Positions 1 to 10,040 of a DNA stretch of 64,000 nucleotides are shown here, piece after piece. A program made the translations under genes and the position numbers. The stretch comes from JAIBJN01 sp963830885 (lineage in GTDB: Bacteria > Actinomycetota > Thermoleophilia > Gaiellales > Gaiellaceae): positions 62,001-126,000 of the forward strand of contig CAWHOA010000038.1 in NCBI GenBank assembly GCA_963830885.1. The letters are read 5' to 3'. Position 1 is the first letter of the stretch, and the number at the start of each line of letters is the position of its first letter. The notes under the pieces are model-generated. The model saw only the letters and a list, made by a program, of their open reading frames with translations, was not told where the DNA came from and ran no database searches.

Positions 1-368
1 GAGCGCCCGCGCTACATGATCTCCGTCGCCGCCGAGCTCGTCGGCATGCATCCGCAGACGCTGCGCGTGTACGAGACGAAGGGTCTGGTCCGCCCACGGC
101 GCACGCCCGGCAACACGCGGCTCTACTCCGAGGCCGACCTCGAGCGCCTGCGCCTGATCCAGCGGCTCACCACCGAGCTCGGGCTCAACCTCGCCGGCGT
201 CGAGACCGTGCTGCGCCTCCAGGACGAGCTCACTCGCCTGCAGGCGCGCATGGAGCGGCTGGAGGCCGAGATGCGCGCCGAGGTCCAGCGCGTGCACCGA
301 CAGTACCGGCGCGAGGTCGTGCTCTACAGCGACCCCGGCGACACACTCCCCCGACCAGCGAAGAGGAC

Positions 369-387
<19 letters not shown>
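1..387 (+). CDS. hspR: HspR-like MerR-family heat-shock repressor, 5' end cut by window edge
   Basis: The frame is open from base 1: codons for E-R-P-R-Y precede the first Met at base 16, so the gene starts before the window. The visible part opens with a MerR-type winged-helix DNA-binding segment (ISVAAELVGMHPQTLRVYE, then GLVRPRRTPGNTRLYS) followed by a charged helical tail of about 60 residues. In the family, HspR binds HAIR inverted repeats and represses dnaK and clpB operons, with DnaK as corepressor. The stop codon lies 19 bp inside clpB, so the two are very probably co-transcribed. The promoter and any HAIR site must lie upstream, outside the window. Confidence 0.88.
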
Positions 388-2852
<2,465 letters not shown>

Positions 2853-3009
2853 GCCTCCGGCCCCGATCTCGTCGCGGAGCGTGGCCGAGGCTCCGCGTCA
2901 GTCTTTGGGGCACCCCGGCCCACCACCCGCTCCCAGCGTACAGCCGAGAATCGCAGCCGTGGTGCGCAGAATCGTGCCGAGTGTGCGACGGCGGGACGGG
3001 AGCGCCGGG

Positions 3010-3384
3010 CTAGGGAACCGGGTCGAAGAACTCGGCCTTGCCGGTCTCCGGCGGGGCGCCGTAGATGAAGAGAACGAGCTCCTCCTCGCCGGCGTTGCGG
3101 AGCTGGAGGATCGTGCCGCGCTCGACGACGACCAGGCCCCCGCGCGGTACCTCGTGCCGCTCGGGCGGATCGCCCAGGTCGACCGTCAGCGTCCCGGCGA
3201 GAACGACGAAGACCTCCTCCTGGCCCAGGTCGCGATGGCGCTTCCCCTGTGCGCCGGGCGGGTAGCGCCAGACGTTGGCGCGCGACTCCGCGAGCGCCTC
3301 CGACAGCGATGCGATCGAGCGAGGGTCCGTCTCGGAGCGCGGCTCGAACGCCAGCTCGTCAGCCTGGAAGACCGTATAGCCCAC
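3010..3384 (-). CDS. Small cupin-domain protein
   Basis: 124 aa with one conserved beta-barrel cupin: motif 1 is ANVWRYPPGAQGKRHRDLGQEEVFVVLAG (shown in pieces: PPGAQGKRHRD and QEEVFVVLAG), motif 2 is RHEVPRGGLVVVERGTILQL. Candidate metal ligands are H in GKRHRD, E in QEEVFV and H in ERHEVP. Single-domain cupins range from isomerases to storage and sensor proteins, and no substrate can be assigned. The GTG start is preceded by TAGGCT 6 nt upstream, which fits a leaderless promoter. The gene is divergent from the LysE-type exporter, and the whole space between them is filled by the 169-bp repeat described separately. Confidence 0.8.
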   Translation of the reverse strand: MGYTVFQADELAFEPRSETDPRSIASLSEALAESRANVWRYPPGAQGKRHRDLGQEEVFVVLAGTLTVDLGDPPERHEVPRGGLVVVERGTILQLRNAGEEELVLFIYGAPPETGKAEFFDPVP

Positions 3385-3393
3385 GCGCGTAGC

Positions 3394-3562
3394 CTAGGAG
3401 GGTTTGGCGAAGCTCGCTCGTCGCCGGGGTGCGATGGTCGTTCCGAAACAAGGACGCAGGGAGCGTTCGTAGCCGGAGGCTACGGGCGCGACTGAGGACG
3501 CAGTCTTCGGGGCGAGCAGCGCGGCCCGGCGGCACAGTCGCCGTTTCGCCGAACCCTCCTAG
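3394..3562. repeat. Dispersed intergenic element, copy A (114-nt core plus inverted arms)
   Basis: The core at 3424-3537 is repeated in opposite orientation at 41192-41305 with 113 of 114 bases identical. Arms at 3394-3411 (CTAGGAGGGTTTGGCGAA) and 3545-3562 (TTCGCCGAACCCTCCTAG) are complementary at 17 of 18 positions. The core also holds a small perfect hairpin, GTAGCC-GGA-GGCTAC, at 3470-3484. The element fills the divergent promoter region between the cupin and LysE genes. Confidence 0.9.
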
Positions 3563-3578
3563 TTGTCACACTGCGGAG

Positions 3579-4196
3579 ATGAACCAGCTCCTCGCGTTCC
3601 TCGGCGTCTCGGCGTTGGTGATCGTGACGCCGGGGCAGGACACGGCGCTCACGATCAAGAACACGCTCGCCGGCGGACGGCGCGCGGGCGTCCTCACGGC
3701 CCTCGGTGTGTCCACCGGCCAGGCTGTGTGGACGCTGGCGGCGAGTGCCGGCATCGCCGCGCTCCTCGTCGCCTCCGAGCCGGCGTTCCTCGCGCTCAAG
3801 CTTGCCGGCGCCGCGTATCTCGTCTACCTCGGCGCCCAGGCGCTGCTCGCCGCAGTCCGCGGCGCGCCGGCCCACGACTTCCAGGATGACGCCTCGCCGC
3901 GCCTGGCGCCTGCGACCGGCTATCGCCAGGGCGTCGTCTCGAACCTGGGGAACCCGAAGATGGCCGTCTTCTTCACCAGTCTCCTGCCCCAGTTCGGCGG
4001 CGCCTCGTTCGCCGTGATGCTCGTGCTCGGTCTCGTCTTCTGCGCGATGACGTTCCTGTGGCTGGCCGCCTACTCGGCCGCGGTGGACCGGGCCGGTCAC
4101 ATGCTTCGGCGACCGGGCGTCCGCCGCGCCCTCGACGCGGTCACCGGCACGGTCCTGGTTGCGCTCGGCCTCCGCCTCGCGGCGCAGGATCGCTAG
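3579..4196 (+). CDS. LysE/RhtB-family amino-acid exporter
   Basis: 205 aa integral membrane protein with about six hydrophobic segments. It begins MNQLLAFLGVSALVIVTPGQD; the VTPGQD stretch after the first helix is the family hallmark. YRQGVVSNLGNPKMAVFF is the second conserved LysE/RhtB motif. Members export amino acids or homoserine-type lactones by proton exchange; the substrate here is unknown. I chose the ATG at 3579 because it gives the usual N-terminus; the open frame further upstream is only the repeat element. The stop overlaps the convergent GNAT gene stop by 4 bp (CTAG). Confidence 0.88.
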   Translation: MNQLLAFLGVSALVIVTPGQDTALTIKNTLAGGRRAGVLTALGVSTGQAVWTLAASAGIAALLVASEPAFLALKLAGAAYLVYLGAQALLAAVRGAPAHDFQDDASPRLAPATGYRQGVVSNLGNPKMAVFFTSLLPQFGGASFAVMLVLGLVFCAMTFLWLAAYSAAVDRAGHMLRRPGVRRALDAVTGTVLVALGLRLAAQDR

Positions 4197-4654
4197 TCGA
4201 GGCGCTTCTCGAAGCAGACGCTCTTCGGATCGTCTGCGAACGGCCCGTAGCGCGGGATCGGCCCGAAGCCGGCCGAGATGTAGAGCGCGATGGCCGCGGC
4301 CTGCAGCTTCCCTGTCTCCAGGCGGACGAGGGAATAGCCGAGCGCCCGCGCCTCGTCCTCCAGCGCCCCGAGCACGTGGCGGGAGAGTCCGCCGCCGCGC
4401 CTGCCGGGCACCACGTACATCCGCCGGATCTCCCCGGTCACCGCGTCGTAGCGGGCCACGCCGCCGCAGGCGACCGCCTCGCCGTCGATCCTCCCGATCA
4501 GGAACGCGCCGCCGTTCACCGGCTCGAAGATCGACGCCTCCGGAAGCCCGCCCGAGCCCGGGTCGCCGTCGTAGGTGGCGAGCAGCTCCGCCTCGAGCGC
4601 CTTCGCGAGCGCGATGGCGGTCTCCGAGTCGAAGCTCTCGCGACGGATCTCCAC
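4193..4654 (-). CDS. GNAT-family N-acetyltransferase
   Basis: 153 aa single GNAT domain. Strand 4 to the P-loop reads EIRRMYVVPGRRGGGLSRHVL, containing the acetyl-CoA-binding R/Q-x-x-G-x-G/A-like turn (here GRRGGGLS). The C-terminus has the usual ALYISAGF motif. GNAT enzymes transfer acetyl groups from acetyl-CoA to amines; the acceptor cannot be predicted. The GTG start lies 6 nt downstream of TAGGCT (minus strand), which overlaps the -10 of the divergent membrane-protein gene. Confidence 0.85.
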   Translation of the reverse strand: MEIRRESFDSETAIALAKALEAELLATYDGDPGSGGLPEASIFEPVNGGAFLIGRIDGEAVACGGVARYDAVTGEIRRMYVVPGRRGGGLSRHVLGALEDEARALGYSLVRLETGKLQAAAIALYISAGFGPIPRYGPFADDPKSVCFEKRLD

Positions 4655-4660
4655 GGCGCC

Positions 4661-4670
4661 AGCCTAGAGT
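4661..4670. promoter_or_regulatory. Overlapping divergent -10 boxes
   Basis: On the minus strand TAGGCT (4666-4661) lies 6 nt before the GTG of the GNAT gene. On the plus strand TAGAGT (4665-4670) lies 8 nt before the GTG at 4679. The two hexamers share two bases and neither gene has room for a Shine-Dalgarno site, so both transcripts are probably leaderless. Confidence 0.55.
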
Positions 4671-4678
4671 TCGCCGAC

Positions 4679-5365
4679 GTGACGCTGCCAGATCGTCCGC
4701 TCCAGCTCGGAGAGCTTCTCTCCGAGGTGGTCCGCATCTACACCCAGCGCCCCTGGGCGGCGCTCGGCGTCGGCCTGGTCCTGGGCGGCGCCAACCTGCT
4801 CTCCGCCCTGACCCCGGACCTGCTCGATGTCCTGATGCTCGCGTTCGCCTTTGCCCTGACCTTCGCCGCCGCGGCGAGGCTCGTGTCCGGCGATTCCTTC
4901 GTCGAGGCGTGGGCGCAGGTCGGCCTGCGCGTGCCGGTGCTGTTCGTCTTCACGTTCGTCGTGGCCGTCCCGGCTGTGATCTCGTTGACGTATCTCTTCC
5001 TGTTCGTCATCGCGGCTGCCTGGCTCGCCCTCCTGGGCTTCTCGATCCCGGTGGCGATGCTCGAGCGCGATCCCGAGGTGAAGAACGTCTTCGATCGGAT
5101 CGCCTACTCGCTCCTGAGGTCGATCCGCCTCGCGCGCGTCGAGTACCTCCACGCCCTGGGCGTCGTCGCCGCTCTGATCATCATCTACCTCGTGTTCTCG
5201 ATCGCGCTCACGGTCGGGCTCGTCGGGTTCGCCGAGAATGGCCGCACCATCGCCACGGCCCTCGCCCAGGTCGTCCTGGCGCCATTCTTCTTCATCGGTC
5301 TCACCGTCCTCTACTACGAGCAACGAGCGCGGGCGGCTGTATCCTCGCCTCCCGAAGCCGCCTAG
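4679..5365 (+). CDS. Multi-pass membrane protein, function unknown
   Basis: 228 aa. A short cytoplasmic start (TLPDRPLQLGELLSEVVRIY) resembles the opening of DUF7847/glycerophosphoryl-diester-phosphodiesterase-associated membrane domains (DRPL.LGELL). It is followed by about five to six transmembrane helices of Ala/Val/Leu/Phe-rich sequence. No catalytic motif is visible. The frame is open for 200 codons upstream, but that part overlaps the antisense GNAT gene. The GTG at 4679, 8 nt after TAGAGT, is the natural start. The stop is 9 nt before the GYD gene, so the two probably form an operon. Confidence 0.72.
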   Translation: MTLPDRPLQLGELLSEVVRIYTQRPWAALGVGLVLGGANLLSALTPDLLDVLMLAFAFALTFAAAARLVSGDSFVEAWAQVGLRVPVLFVFTFVVAVPAVISLTYLFLFVIAAAWLALLGFSIPVAMLERDPEVKNVFDRIAYSLLRSIRLARVEYLHALGVVAALIIIYLVFSIALTVGLVGFAENGRTIATALAQVVLAPFFFIGLTVLYYEQRARAAVSSPPEAA

Positions 5366-5374
5366 GGAGGAGCC

Positions 5375-5662
5375 ATGCCCAAGTACCTGATGCTGTCGAC
5401 GCTGAGCGAGCAGGGCCTGCAGACGCTCCGCGCGAACCCCGAGCGCCTCCGGGAGGTGAACAAGGACGTCGAGGAGCTGGGCGCGAAGGTGCTCCACCAG
5501 TGGTTCGTGCTCGGTCCGTACGACTTCGTCAACATCGTCGAGGCCGAGAGCTCGGCCGTGATCGCGGAGGTCTCCGTCTCGCTGGGAGCGCGCGGGAGCG
5601 TGCACACGCAGTCGTACGAGATGCTCGAGGTCGACGACCTCATCAAGCTCCTCGGTGGCTGA
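5375..5662 (+). CDS. GYD-domain protein
   Basis: 95 aa, beginning MPKYLMLSTLSEQGLQTL and containing LGPYDFVNIVEA, where the family has G-x-Y-D. This is a dimeric alpha-beta barrel-like GYD fold; members are short cytoplasmic proteins of unsettled function. A strong Shine-Dalgarno site (GGGAGGAG) 4 to 5 nt before the ATG, directly after the stop of the upstream gene, indicates translation from a polycistronic mRNA. That contrasts with the leaderless first gene of the unit. Confidence 0.85.
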   Translation: MPKYLMLSTLSEQGLQTLRANPERLREVNKDVEELGAKVLHQWFVLGPYDFVNIVEAESSAVIAEVSVSLGARGSVHTQSYEMLEVDDLIKLLGG

Positions 5663-5664
5663 CA

Positions 5665-5880
5665 GTGCCGGCCCGGCTGCCGGAGTGGCTCGCCGCCGAG
5701 GTTGCCTCCTGGCCGCAGGACGCGTGGGGGGCGCACCAGACGCGCCTCCTTCTCCGCGACGGCCGGGTCGTCGAGCCGGTCGCCGTGCTGCCGAGCGGCG
5801 ACGTCGTCGGCTGGGGGCAGGCCGGCTCGGCGGACTTCTCGGCCGACGACATCGTCGCCATCGAGCGGATCGACGAGTAG
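5665..5880 (+). CDS. Small hypothetical protein (71 aa)
   Basis: It starts with a GTG 2 nt after the GYD stop and encodes a short acidic protein containing LPEWLAAEVASWP and ADDIVAIERID. Codon choice is typical of the region (G/C third positions), unlike the two other frames. I recognise no domain. Third gene of the probable 4679-5880 operon, ending 3 nt before the convergent P460 lipoprotein gene. Confidence 0.55.
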   Translation: MPARLPEWLAAEVASWPQDAWGAHQTRLLLRDGRVVEPVAVLPSGDVVGWGQAGSADFSADDIVAIERIDE

Positions 5881-5883
5881 CAG

Positions 5884-6435
5884 CTACTCCGTGAAGACGT
5901 AGTCGTTGTCGAGCGCGCCCATGTGGCAGCTCCAGCAGACGGCGCCGCTCGCGACTTCCTGGAACGGCTCGTCACGGGCGTCGCGGGTGTACTCGACGAA
6001 GACCCAGTTCCGATGGGCGGGATCGGCGCCTGGCTCCTTGCGCATGATCGCGATGAGGCCGATGAAGTCCGCCCCCGGGCGGACCGCGTCCTTCACGACG
6101 ATCGTGTCGGCGGGATAGCGACCGTTCGCGAGCTGCTCGCGGGAGACGTACACGTTCTTCGTCCCGTTGTGCGGGTCGGCGTCGCGTGGGGGAATGGGCG
6201 CGTCGTTGAGCTTCGTCCAGCCCCGGTAGCCGGCGACGAAGCCGGGGACGCCCCGCGGTGCCCGTGGCGTCTCTTCGGTCGGCGTCGGCTCGGTCGTCGT
6301 CGCCGCGTCGGTCGTCGGCTCCGGGAGGGAGGTCGTCGCCTCGGGCGCGGGCTGCGGTGCCGTGGGAGCCGATATCGGCTCACCGTCCCCGCCGCACCCC
6401 GCCGCCAGCATGACGAGGAGAAGGAGACGCCTCAC
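5884..6435 (-). CDS. Cytochrome P460-like lipoprotein with heme c motif
   Basis: 183 aa. N-terminus VRRLLLLVMLAAGCGGDGE is a lipoprotein signal with the lipobox LAAGC. A Pro/Thr/Glu-rich linker (about 25-70) leads to a P460-like domain (GYRGWTKLND, then KNVYVSREQLANGRYPAD and GLIAIMRK), ending with the heme-binding motif CWSCHMG. P460-domain proteins carry a c-type heme and sit outside the membrane; their roles include one-electron redox chemistry, and the substrate here is unknown. The GTG overlaps the psuG stop (GTGA), so it is the last gene of the psuK-psuG unit. Confidence 0.75.
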   Translation of the reverse strand: MRRLLLLVMLAAGCGGDGEPISAPTAPQPAPEATTSLPEPTTDAATTTEPTPTEETPRAPRGVPGFVAGYRGWTKLNDAPIPPRDADPHNGTKNVYVSREQLANGRYPADTIVVKDAVRPGADFIGLIAIMRKEPGADPAHRNWVFVEYTRDARDEPFQEVASGAVCWSCHMGALDNDYVFTE

Positions 6436-7331
6436 TGCAGGCGAGAGTAGGCGACCGCCACCTCGGCCGCCAGCGCCGCGTTCTCGACGATCAGCTGCTT
6501 GTTCACCTCGACGGTCGTCCCGCCGCTCGCCTCGTGCAGGTAGGCGAGGACGAACGGCGTCACGTCCTGCCCGCGGACGCCCTGGCGCTCGGCCTCGGCA
6601 ACACCCTGCTCGATGAGCGGCTCGACGTCGAGGCTCTCGTCGGGCGGGCGGGCGAGCAGCAGGGCGGAGTGGCGCCCCAGCCGCCAGTGGAACTGCGCGA
6701 TCTGGGCCGTTTCCTCGACCGTGAGGACACGGGCGGAGACCGGCGGCCCGCCTTCGCGTGCGTAGAAGAGGGGCATCGTGTCGGTCCTCCAGCCGAGCAC
6801 CGGCACACCGATCGTCTCCAGCAGCTCCGCGGTCGCCCGGACGTCGAGGATCGACTTCGCGCCGGAAGCGACGACGAGCGCCTCTGTCCGGGCCAGCTCT
6901 CCGAGGTCGGCCGAGACGTCGAGCCGCTCGGCCCAGCCCCGATGGACGCCGCCGAGCCCGCCGGTTCCGAGGAAGCCGATGCCGACGGCGCGGCAGACGG
7001 CGAGCGTGCCGCCCGCGGTCGTCGCGCCGAGCGCTCCCTGCGCCGCGCAGGCGGCGAGGTCGCGCGGGCCGACCTTGCGGGCGTCCGGCGAGCTGCCGAA
7101 GCGCTCGAGCTGTTCCTCGGTGAGCCCGACGTGGATGGCGCCGTCGACGACGCCGATCGTCGCTGGGACGCCCCACGCGGCTCGAACCCGCCGCTCGGCC
7201 TCGGCGGCCACGGCAGTGCCGTCCCCGCGCGGGAAACCGTGCGAGACGAGCGTCGTCTCCAAGGCGACCACGGGACGACGAGCTTCGAGGGCCGCGCGGA
7301 CCTCCGGGTGGATGCGGACGAGGTCAGCCAT
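6432..7331 (-). CDS. psuG: Pseudouridine-5'-phosphate glycosidase
   Basis: 299 aa, the usual family length. Conserved stretches include PVVALETTLVSHGFPR near the N-terminus, TTAGGTLAVCRAVGI, FLGTGGLGGVHRG, SGAKSILD (conserved Lys) and a C-terminal TPFVLAYLHEASGG. PsuG splits pseudouridine 5'-phosphate into uracil and ribose 5-phosphate. Its ATG overlaps the TAA of the upstream kinase (TAATG), which agrees with the PsuK-PsuG salvage pathway. The stop overlaps the GTG of the P460 lipoprotein. Confidence 0.95.
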   Translation of the reverse strand: MADLVRIHPEVRAALEARRPVVALETTLVSHGFPRGDGTAVAAEAERRVRAAWGVPATIGVVDGAIHVGLTEEQLERFGSSPDARKVGPRDLAACAAQGALGATTAGGTLAVCRAVGIGFLGTGGLGGVHRGWAERLDVSADLGELARTEALVVASGAKSILDVRATAELLETIGVPVLGWRTDTMPLFYAREGGPPVSARVLTVEETAQIAQFHWRLGRHSALLLARPPDESLDVEPLIEQGVAEAERQGVRGQDVTPFVLAYLHEASGGTTVEVNKQLIVENAALAAEVAVAYSRLQ

Positions 7332-8131
7332 TACGGCGTCGCCCCCATCTTGGCAACGCAGCGGGCCGCGGCGTCGAGGGCGAGCTCGGGGCCGCGGAGG
7401 AGGAAGCCCGCCGCGAAGGCGTCGCCGGCGCCCGTCGAGTCGACAGCCTCGGCCGCGACGGCCGGCAGCTCGCGGCGCCCGCCGGCCTCGACGACCACGC
7501 AGCCGCGGTCGCCGCGCTTGACCACGAGCGTCTCGACGCCGAGGTCGCCCGCGAGCTCCGCCTCGGCCTCGTTGGCGAAGACGATCCTTGGGCCAAGTGC
7601 GGCGACCGTCTCGCGGAAGCGCGCGACCCCTACCTCCTCGATCGCCGCCGTCGACGACAGGTCCACGCTCACCTGTCCCGCGAGCGTGGCTGCGGCCAGC
7701 GCGGTCTCGCGGAGGGGCGAGCGGACGAGGCTGTAGCCGGGGACGTGCAGCCATTCGCAGCCGACGAGCCATGCCCGGTCGAGCTCCGCCGGCGCGAATG
7801 CGGTCGAGACGCCGCGGTCGCTCAGCATCGTCCGCGCGCCGTCCGGTGTCGCGACCGAGACCACCGTGCCGGTGCCCGACTCCACCACGGGCCCGGCCAG
7901 CTCGACGCCGAGCGCCGCCAGCTCTTCGGCCAGGATCCGCCCTGCCGGATCCGCCGCCCGCTTGCCGACGAACCGCGCGCGCCCGCCGAGCGCCGTCACC
8001 CACGCGGCTACGTTCGCCGCCTGACCGCCCGGGCCGACCCGGGTGCGCCCGTACGTGTCCGTGTCCGCTGCGATCGGGCCGTCGAGCCGCACGATGACGT
8101 CGAGCAGGAGGTCACCGAGCGTGCAGATCAC
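7331..8131 (-). CDS. psuK: PfkB-family sugar kinase, probable pseudouridine kinase
   Basis: 266 aa ribokinase/PfkB fold. The N-terminal motif is VGPGGQAANVAAWVTALGG; the C-terminal signature is DSTGAGDAFAAGF with the catalytic Asp. Assignment to pseudouridine kinase rests on the overlapping psuG gene; the domain alone would allow other nucleoside or sugar substrates. The GTG at 8131 is preceded by TAGGGT at 7 nt. A GTG three codons upstream is possible but would sit too near that box. Confidence 0.85.
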   Translation of the reverse strand: MICTLGDLLLDVIVRLDGPIAADTDTYGRTRVGPGGQAANVAAWVTALGGRARFVGKRAADPAGRILAEELAALGVELAGPVVESGTGTVVSVATPDGARTMLSDRGVSTAFAPAELDRAWLVGCEWLHVPGYSLVRSPLRETALAAATLAGQVSVDLSSTAAIEEVGVARFRETVAALGPRIVFANEAEAELAGDLGVETLVVKRGDRGCVVVEAGGRRELPAVAAEAVDSTGAGDAFAAGFLLRGPELALDAAARCVAKMGATP

Positions 8132-8138
8132 GCGGTGC

Positions 8139-8148
8139 ACCCTACAAT
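8139..8148. promoter_or_regulatory. Overlapping divergent -10 boxes for psuK and the 68-aa gene
   Basis: Minus-strand TAGGGT (8144-8139) is 7 nt before the psuK GTG. Plus-strand TACAAT (8143-8148) is 7 nt before the GTG at 8156. They share the central TA, so RNA polymerase could serve only one direction at a time. Confidence 0.6.
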
Positions 8149-8155
8149 CGGCCCC

Positions 8156-8362
8156 GTGGACGACGGACGGCGCAGACGGCTCAGGCCCTTCCTCCTCGGC
8201 GGGCTCGTCGGCTCGATTGCCGGCGTCGCTGCAGCGGGGCGGATGAAGGTGCGGTCGCAGCCGAGGAAGCGGGAGACGCCGGCGGGCCTCGCTGCGTTCG
8301 AGCAGGCCCCCTGCTACGAGGAGCTCGTCGAGCGCGAGGCGCGCGGCGAGCGCGTCCGCTAG
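8156..8362 (+). CDS. Small single-pass membrane protein (68 aa)
   Basis: A basic N-terminus (DDGRRRRLRP) precedes one hydrophobic segment (FLLGGLVGSIAGVAAAG) and a charged cytoplasmic tail. No known domain. The leaderless arrangement with TACAAT 7 nt before GTG supports it as a real gene despite its size. The stop overlaps the convergent glycosyltransferase stop (CTAG, 8359-8362). Confidence 0.6.
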   Translation: MDDGRRRRLRPFLLGGLVGSIAGVAAAGRMKVRSQPRKRETPAGLAAFEQAPCYEELVEREARGERVR

Positions 8363-10023
8363 GCGGCTCCGAGCCGCGCCAGCGCCTCCTGGGCGGTCTG
8401 TGCGTTGCGGCCGGCGTCGCCGATCCCCAGCTCGGCTGCCAGCGCCTGCACCTCGAGCGTCGCCTGCAGGAAGGCGGCCGGCGTGATGGTCGGGTCGACC
8501 GTCCGTACGACGAGGAACGGCCCGAAAGCTTCCGTCTCGAAGGCCGGCCCGGGGGAGCCTTCGGGGATGCTCAGGCGAGCCTCGGCCACGTCGACGTAGT
8601 CCGAGGCGTCCAGCACCCAGACGCCCCGCCCGAGCGGCTCGCCGGCGTCCTCGAGCGCCTCGACGGCGAGGCGAGAGTCGGCCCGCGGGACGAAGATCGC
8701 GCCGAACGGCGCTCCTTCGTCCCAGGCGTCCAGGTAGGTCGGCTCGTAGCCGAACAGCACGTCGTCCGCGCGGCCCGACTCGGCCAGCCAACGAGCGGCC
8801 TCGACCCGCGCCTCTGCTCGCTCCGCGGGCTCGCCGGTATAGAGCCAGCGCGTCCGGTCGATCCCCCAGACGACCTGCGAGGCGAGGAGGAACCCGAGGA
8901 GGGTCGCTACCACGCCCGGCCCCGCGCGTCCCGCCGCCGACCCGATCCTCAGCACGCCGGCTGCGATCGCCATCGTCACGAACGGGAGGAGGAAGATGAG
9001 GTGCCGGGTCTCGAGCGACACGCCCGGTCCGGACCCTGCCGCCAGGAGCGCCAGCGCGGGCACGCCGGCCACGATCCCGGTCAGGATGGCCGTCTCCGGC
9101 CGCCGTCGGGCGAGCACGACGAGCCCGACCGCGCCCAGCAGCGCCGCGGGAATCCCGGCGACCAGGCGCCCCGCCGTGAAGTCGCCGAACACCTCGCCGA
9201 GGTAGCGCACGACGTCGAAAGGAGAGCCGAGCTCGGAGCTGCCGACGCCGACGCCGACGTCGAAGCGGGAGGCGAGGAGCGCGTACGTGCGCCAGAGCGG
9301 CGTCGCCAGGACGAGCACCGCGGCCAGCGCGACGAGGGGCCGCCGGAGCGGTAGCGGCCCGCGCAGCCGCTGCACGCCGACGAACACGACCTCGCCAGCA
9401 AGCACGAGCACGCCGTATGGCTGGGTCGCCACGAGCGCGAGCGTCGCTGCGACCCAGGCGGCCCAGCGCCCCCGGCTCCCGTGCGCGAGCGCTCGCAGGA
9501 GGAGCAGCAGCGAGAGCACGGCGGTGAAGAGGAAGAGGCTGTACATGCGCGCGTAGATGCCGTGGTAGAGCGTCGTCCAGCTCGCCGCCGCGAGAAGGGT
9601 CGCAACGAGGGCCGTCCTCCGGTCGGAGAGCCGCGCCACGAGCGCGGCGATCACCGGCATGCTCGCCACCGCGAACGCGACCGAGATGAGCCGCAGGCTG
9701 GTCAGGCCCGGGTCGACGAGGCCGGCCAGCCAGGCCAGGAGGTAGTGGAGCGGAGCGCCTCCGCGCTCGCCCAGGACGGTCCCGAGCATGTCCGTGAAGG
9801 ATCCGTGGCTGACGAAGAAGACGAGCGTCTCGTCCTCGTGCGGAGGCAGCGCGTGCAGGCGCAGCAGCAGGAAGGCGGCGAGGCCTGCGCTGATCGCGGC
9901 GACCCCGAGCACGTACGCGTCGACGGCGCCGCGGAGGCCCTTGTGGCCCTCCGCCGTCCCTGGCACTCCCTCGTCCCGAGTGCCGGGAGCCACCGGTCCC
10001 CCTGCTAGCATCTCACGCTGCAC
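8359..10023 (-). CDS. Integral membrane glycosyltransferase (GT39/PMT-like)
   Basis: Up to 554 aa with about 10 to 12 hydrophobic helices followed by a soluble C-terminal domain of about 170 residues. The first periplasmic loop has PPHEDETLVFF, an acidic pair where lipid-phospho-sugar-dependent transferases (GT-C fold) place their catalytic residue, and later GGAPLHYLLAWL. Such enzymes move a sugar from a polyprenyl-phosphate donor onto protein or lipid outside the membrane. I give the longest start (GTG 10023). A GTG at 9993 lies 8 nt after a TAGCAG box and may be the true one. The region parallels the mycobacterial PMT gene next to rsmI. Confidence 0.78.
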   Translation of the reverse strand: MQREMLAGGPVAPGTRDEGVPGTAEGHKGLRGAVDAYVLGVAAISAGLAAFLLLRLHALPPHEDETLVFFVSHGSFTDMLGTVLGERGGAPLHYLLAWLAGLVDPGLTSLRLISVAFAVASMPVIAALVARLSDRRTALVATLLAAASWTTLYHGIYARMYSLFLFTAVLSLLLLLRALAHGSRGRWAAWVAATLALVATQPYGVLVLAGEVVFVGVQRLRGPLPLRRPLVALAAVLVLATPLWRTYALLASRFDVGVGVGSSELGSPFDVVRYLGEVFGDFTAGRLVAGIPAALLGAVGLVVLARRRPETAILTGIVAGVPALALLAAGSGPGVSLETRHLIFLLPFVTMAIAAGVLRIGSAAGRAGPGVVATLLGFLLASQVVWGIDRTRWLYTGEPAERAEARVEAARWLAESGRADDVLFGYEPTYLDAWDEGAPFGAIFVPRADSRLAVEALEDAGEPLGRGVWVLDASDYVDVAEARLSIPEGSPGPAFETEAFGPFLVVRTVDPTITPAAFLQATLEVQALAAELGIGDAGRNAQTAQEALARLGAA

Positions 10024-10040
10024 GGTGCGGCCCGCTCACG

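Noticed and set aside
3394..3562. The repeat as a normal MITE or IS remnant
   Set aside because: Terminal repeats are not conserved between the two copies, no target duplications are seen outside the arms, and no transposase fragment is present.
4058..4678. N-terminal extension of the membrane protein at 4679
   Set aside because: These codons are antisense to the GNAT gene and rich in Arg/Pro; the -10 box and GTG at 4679 define the start.
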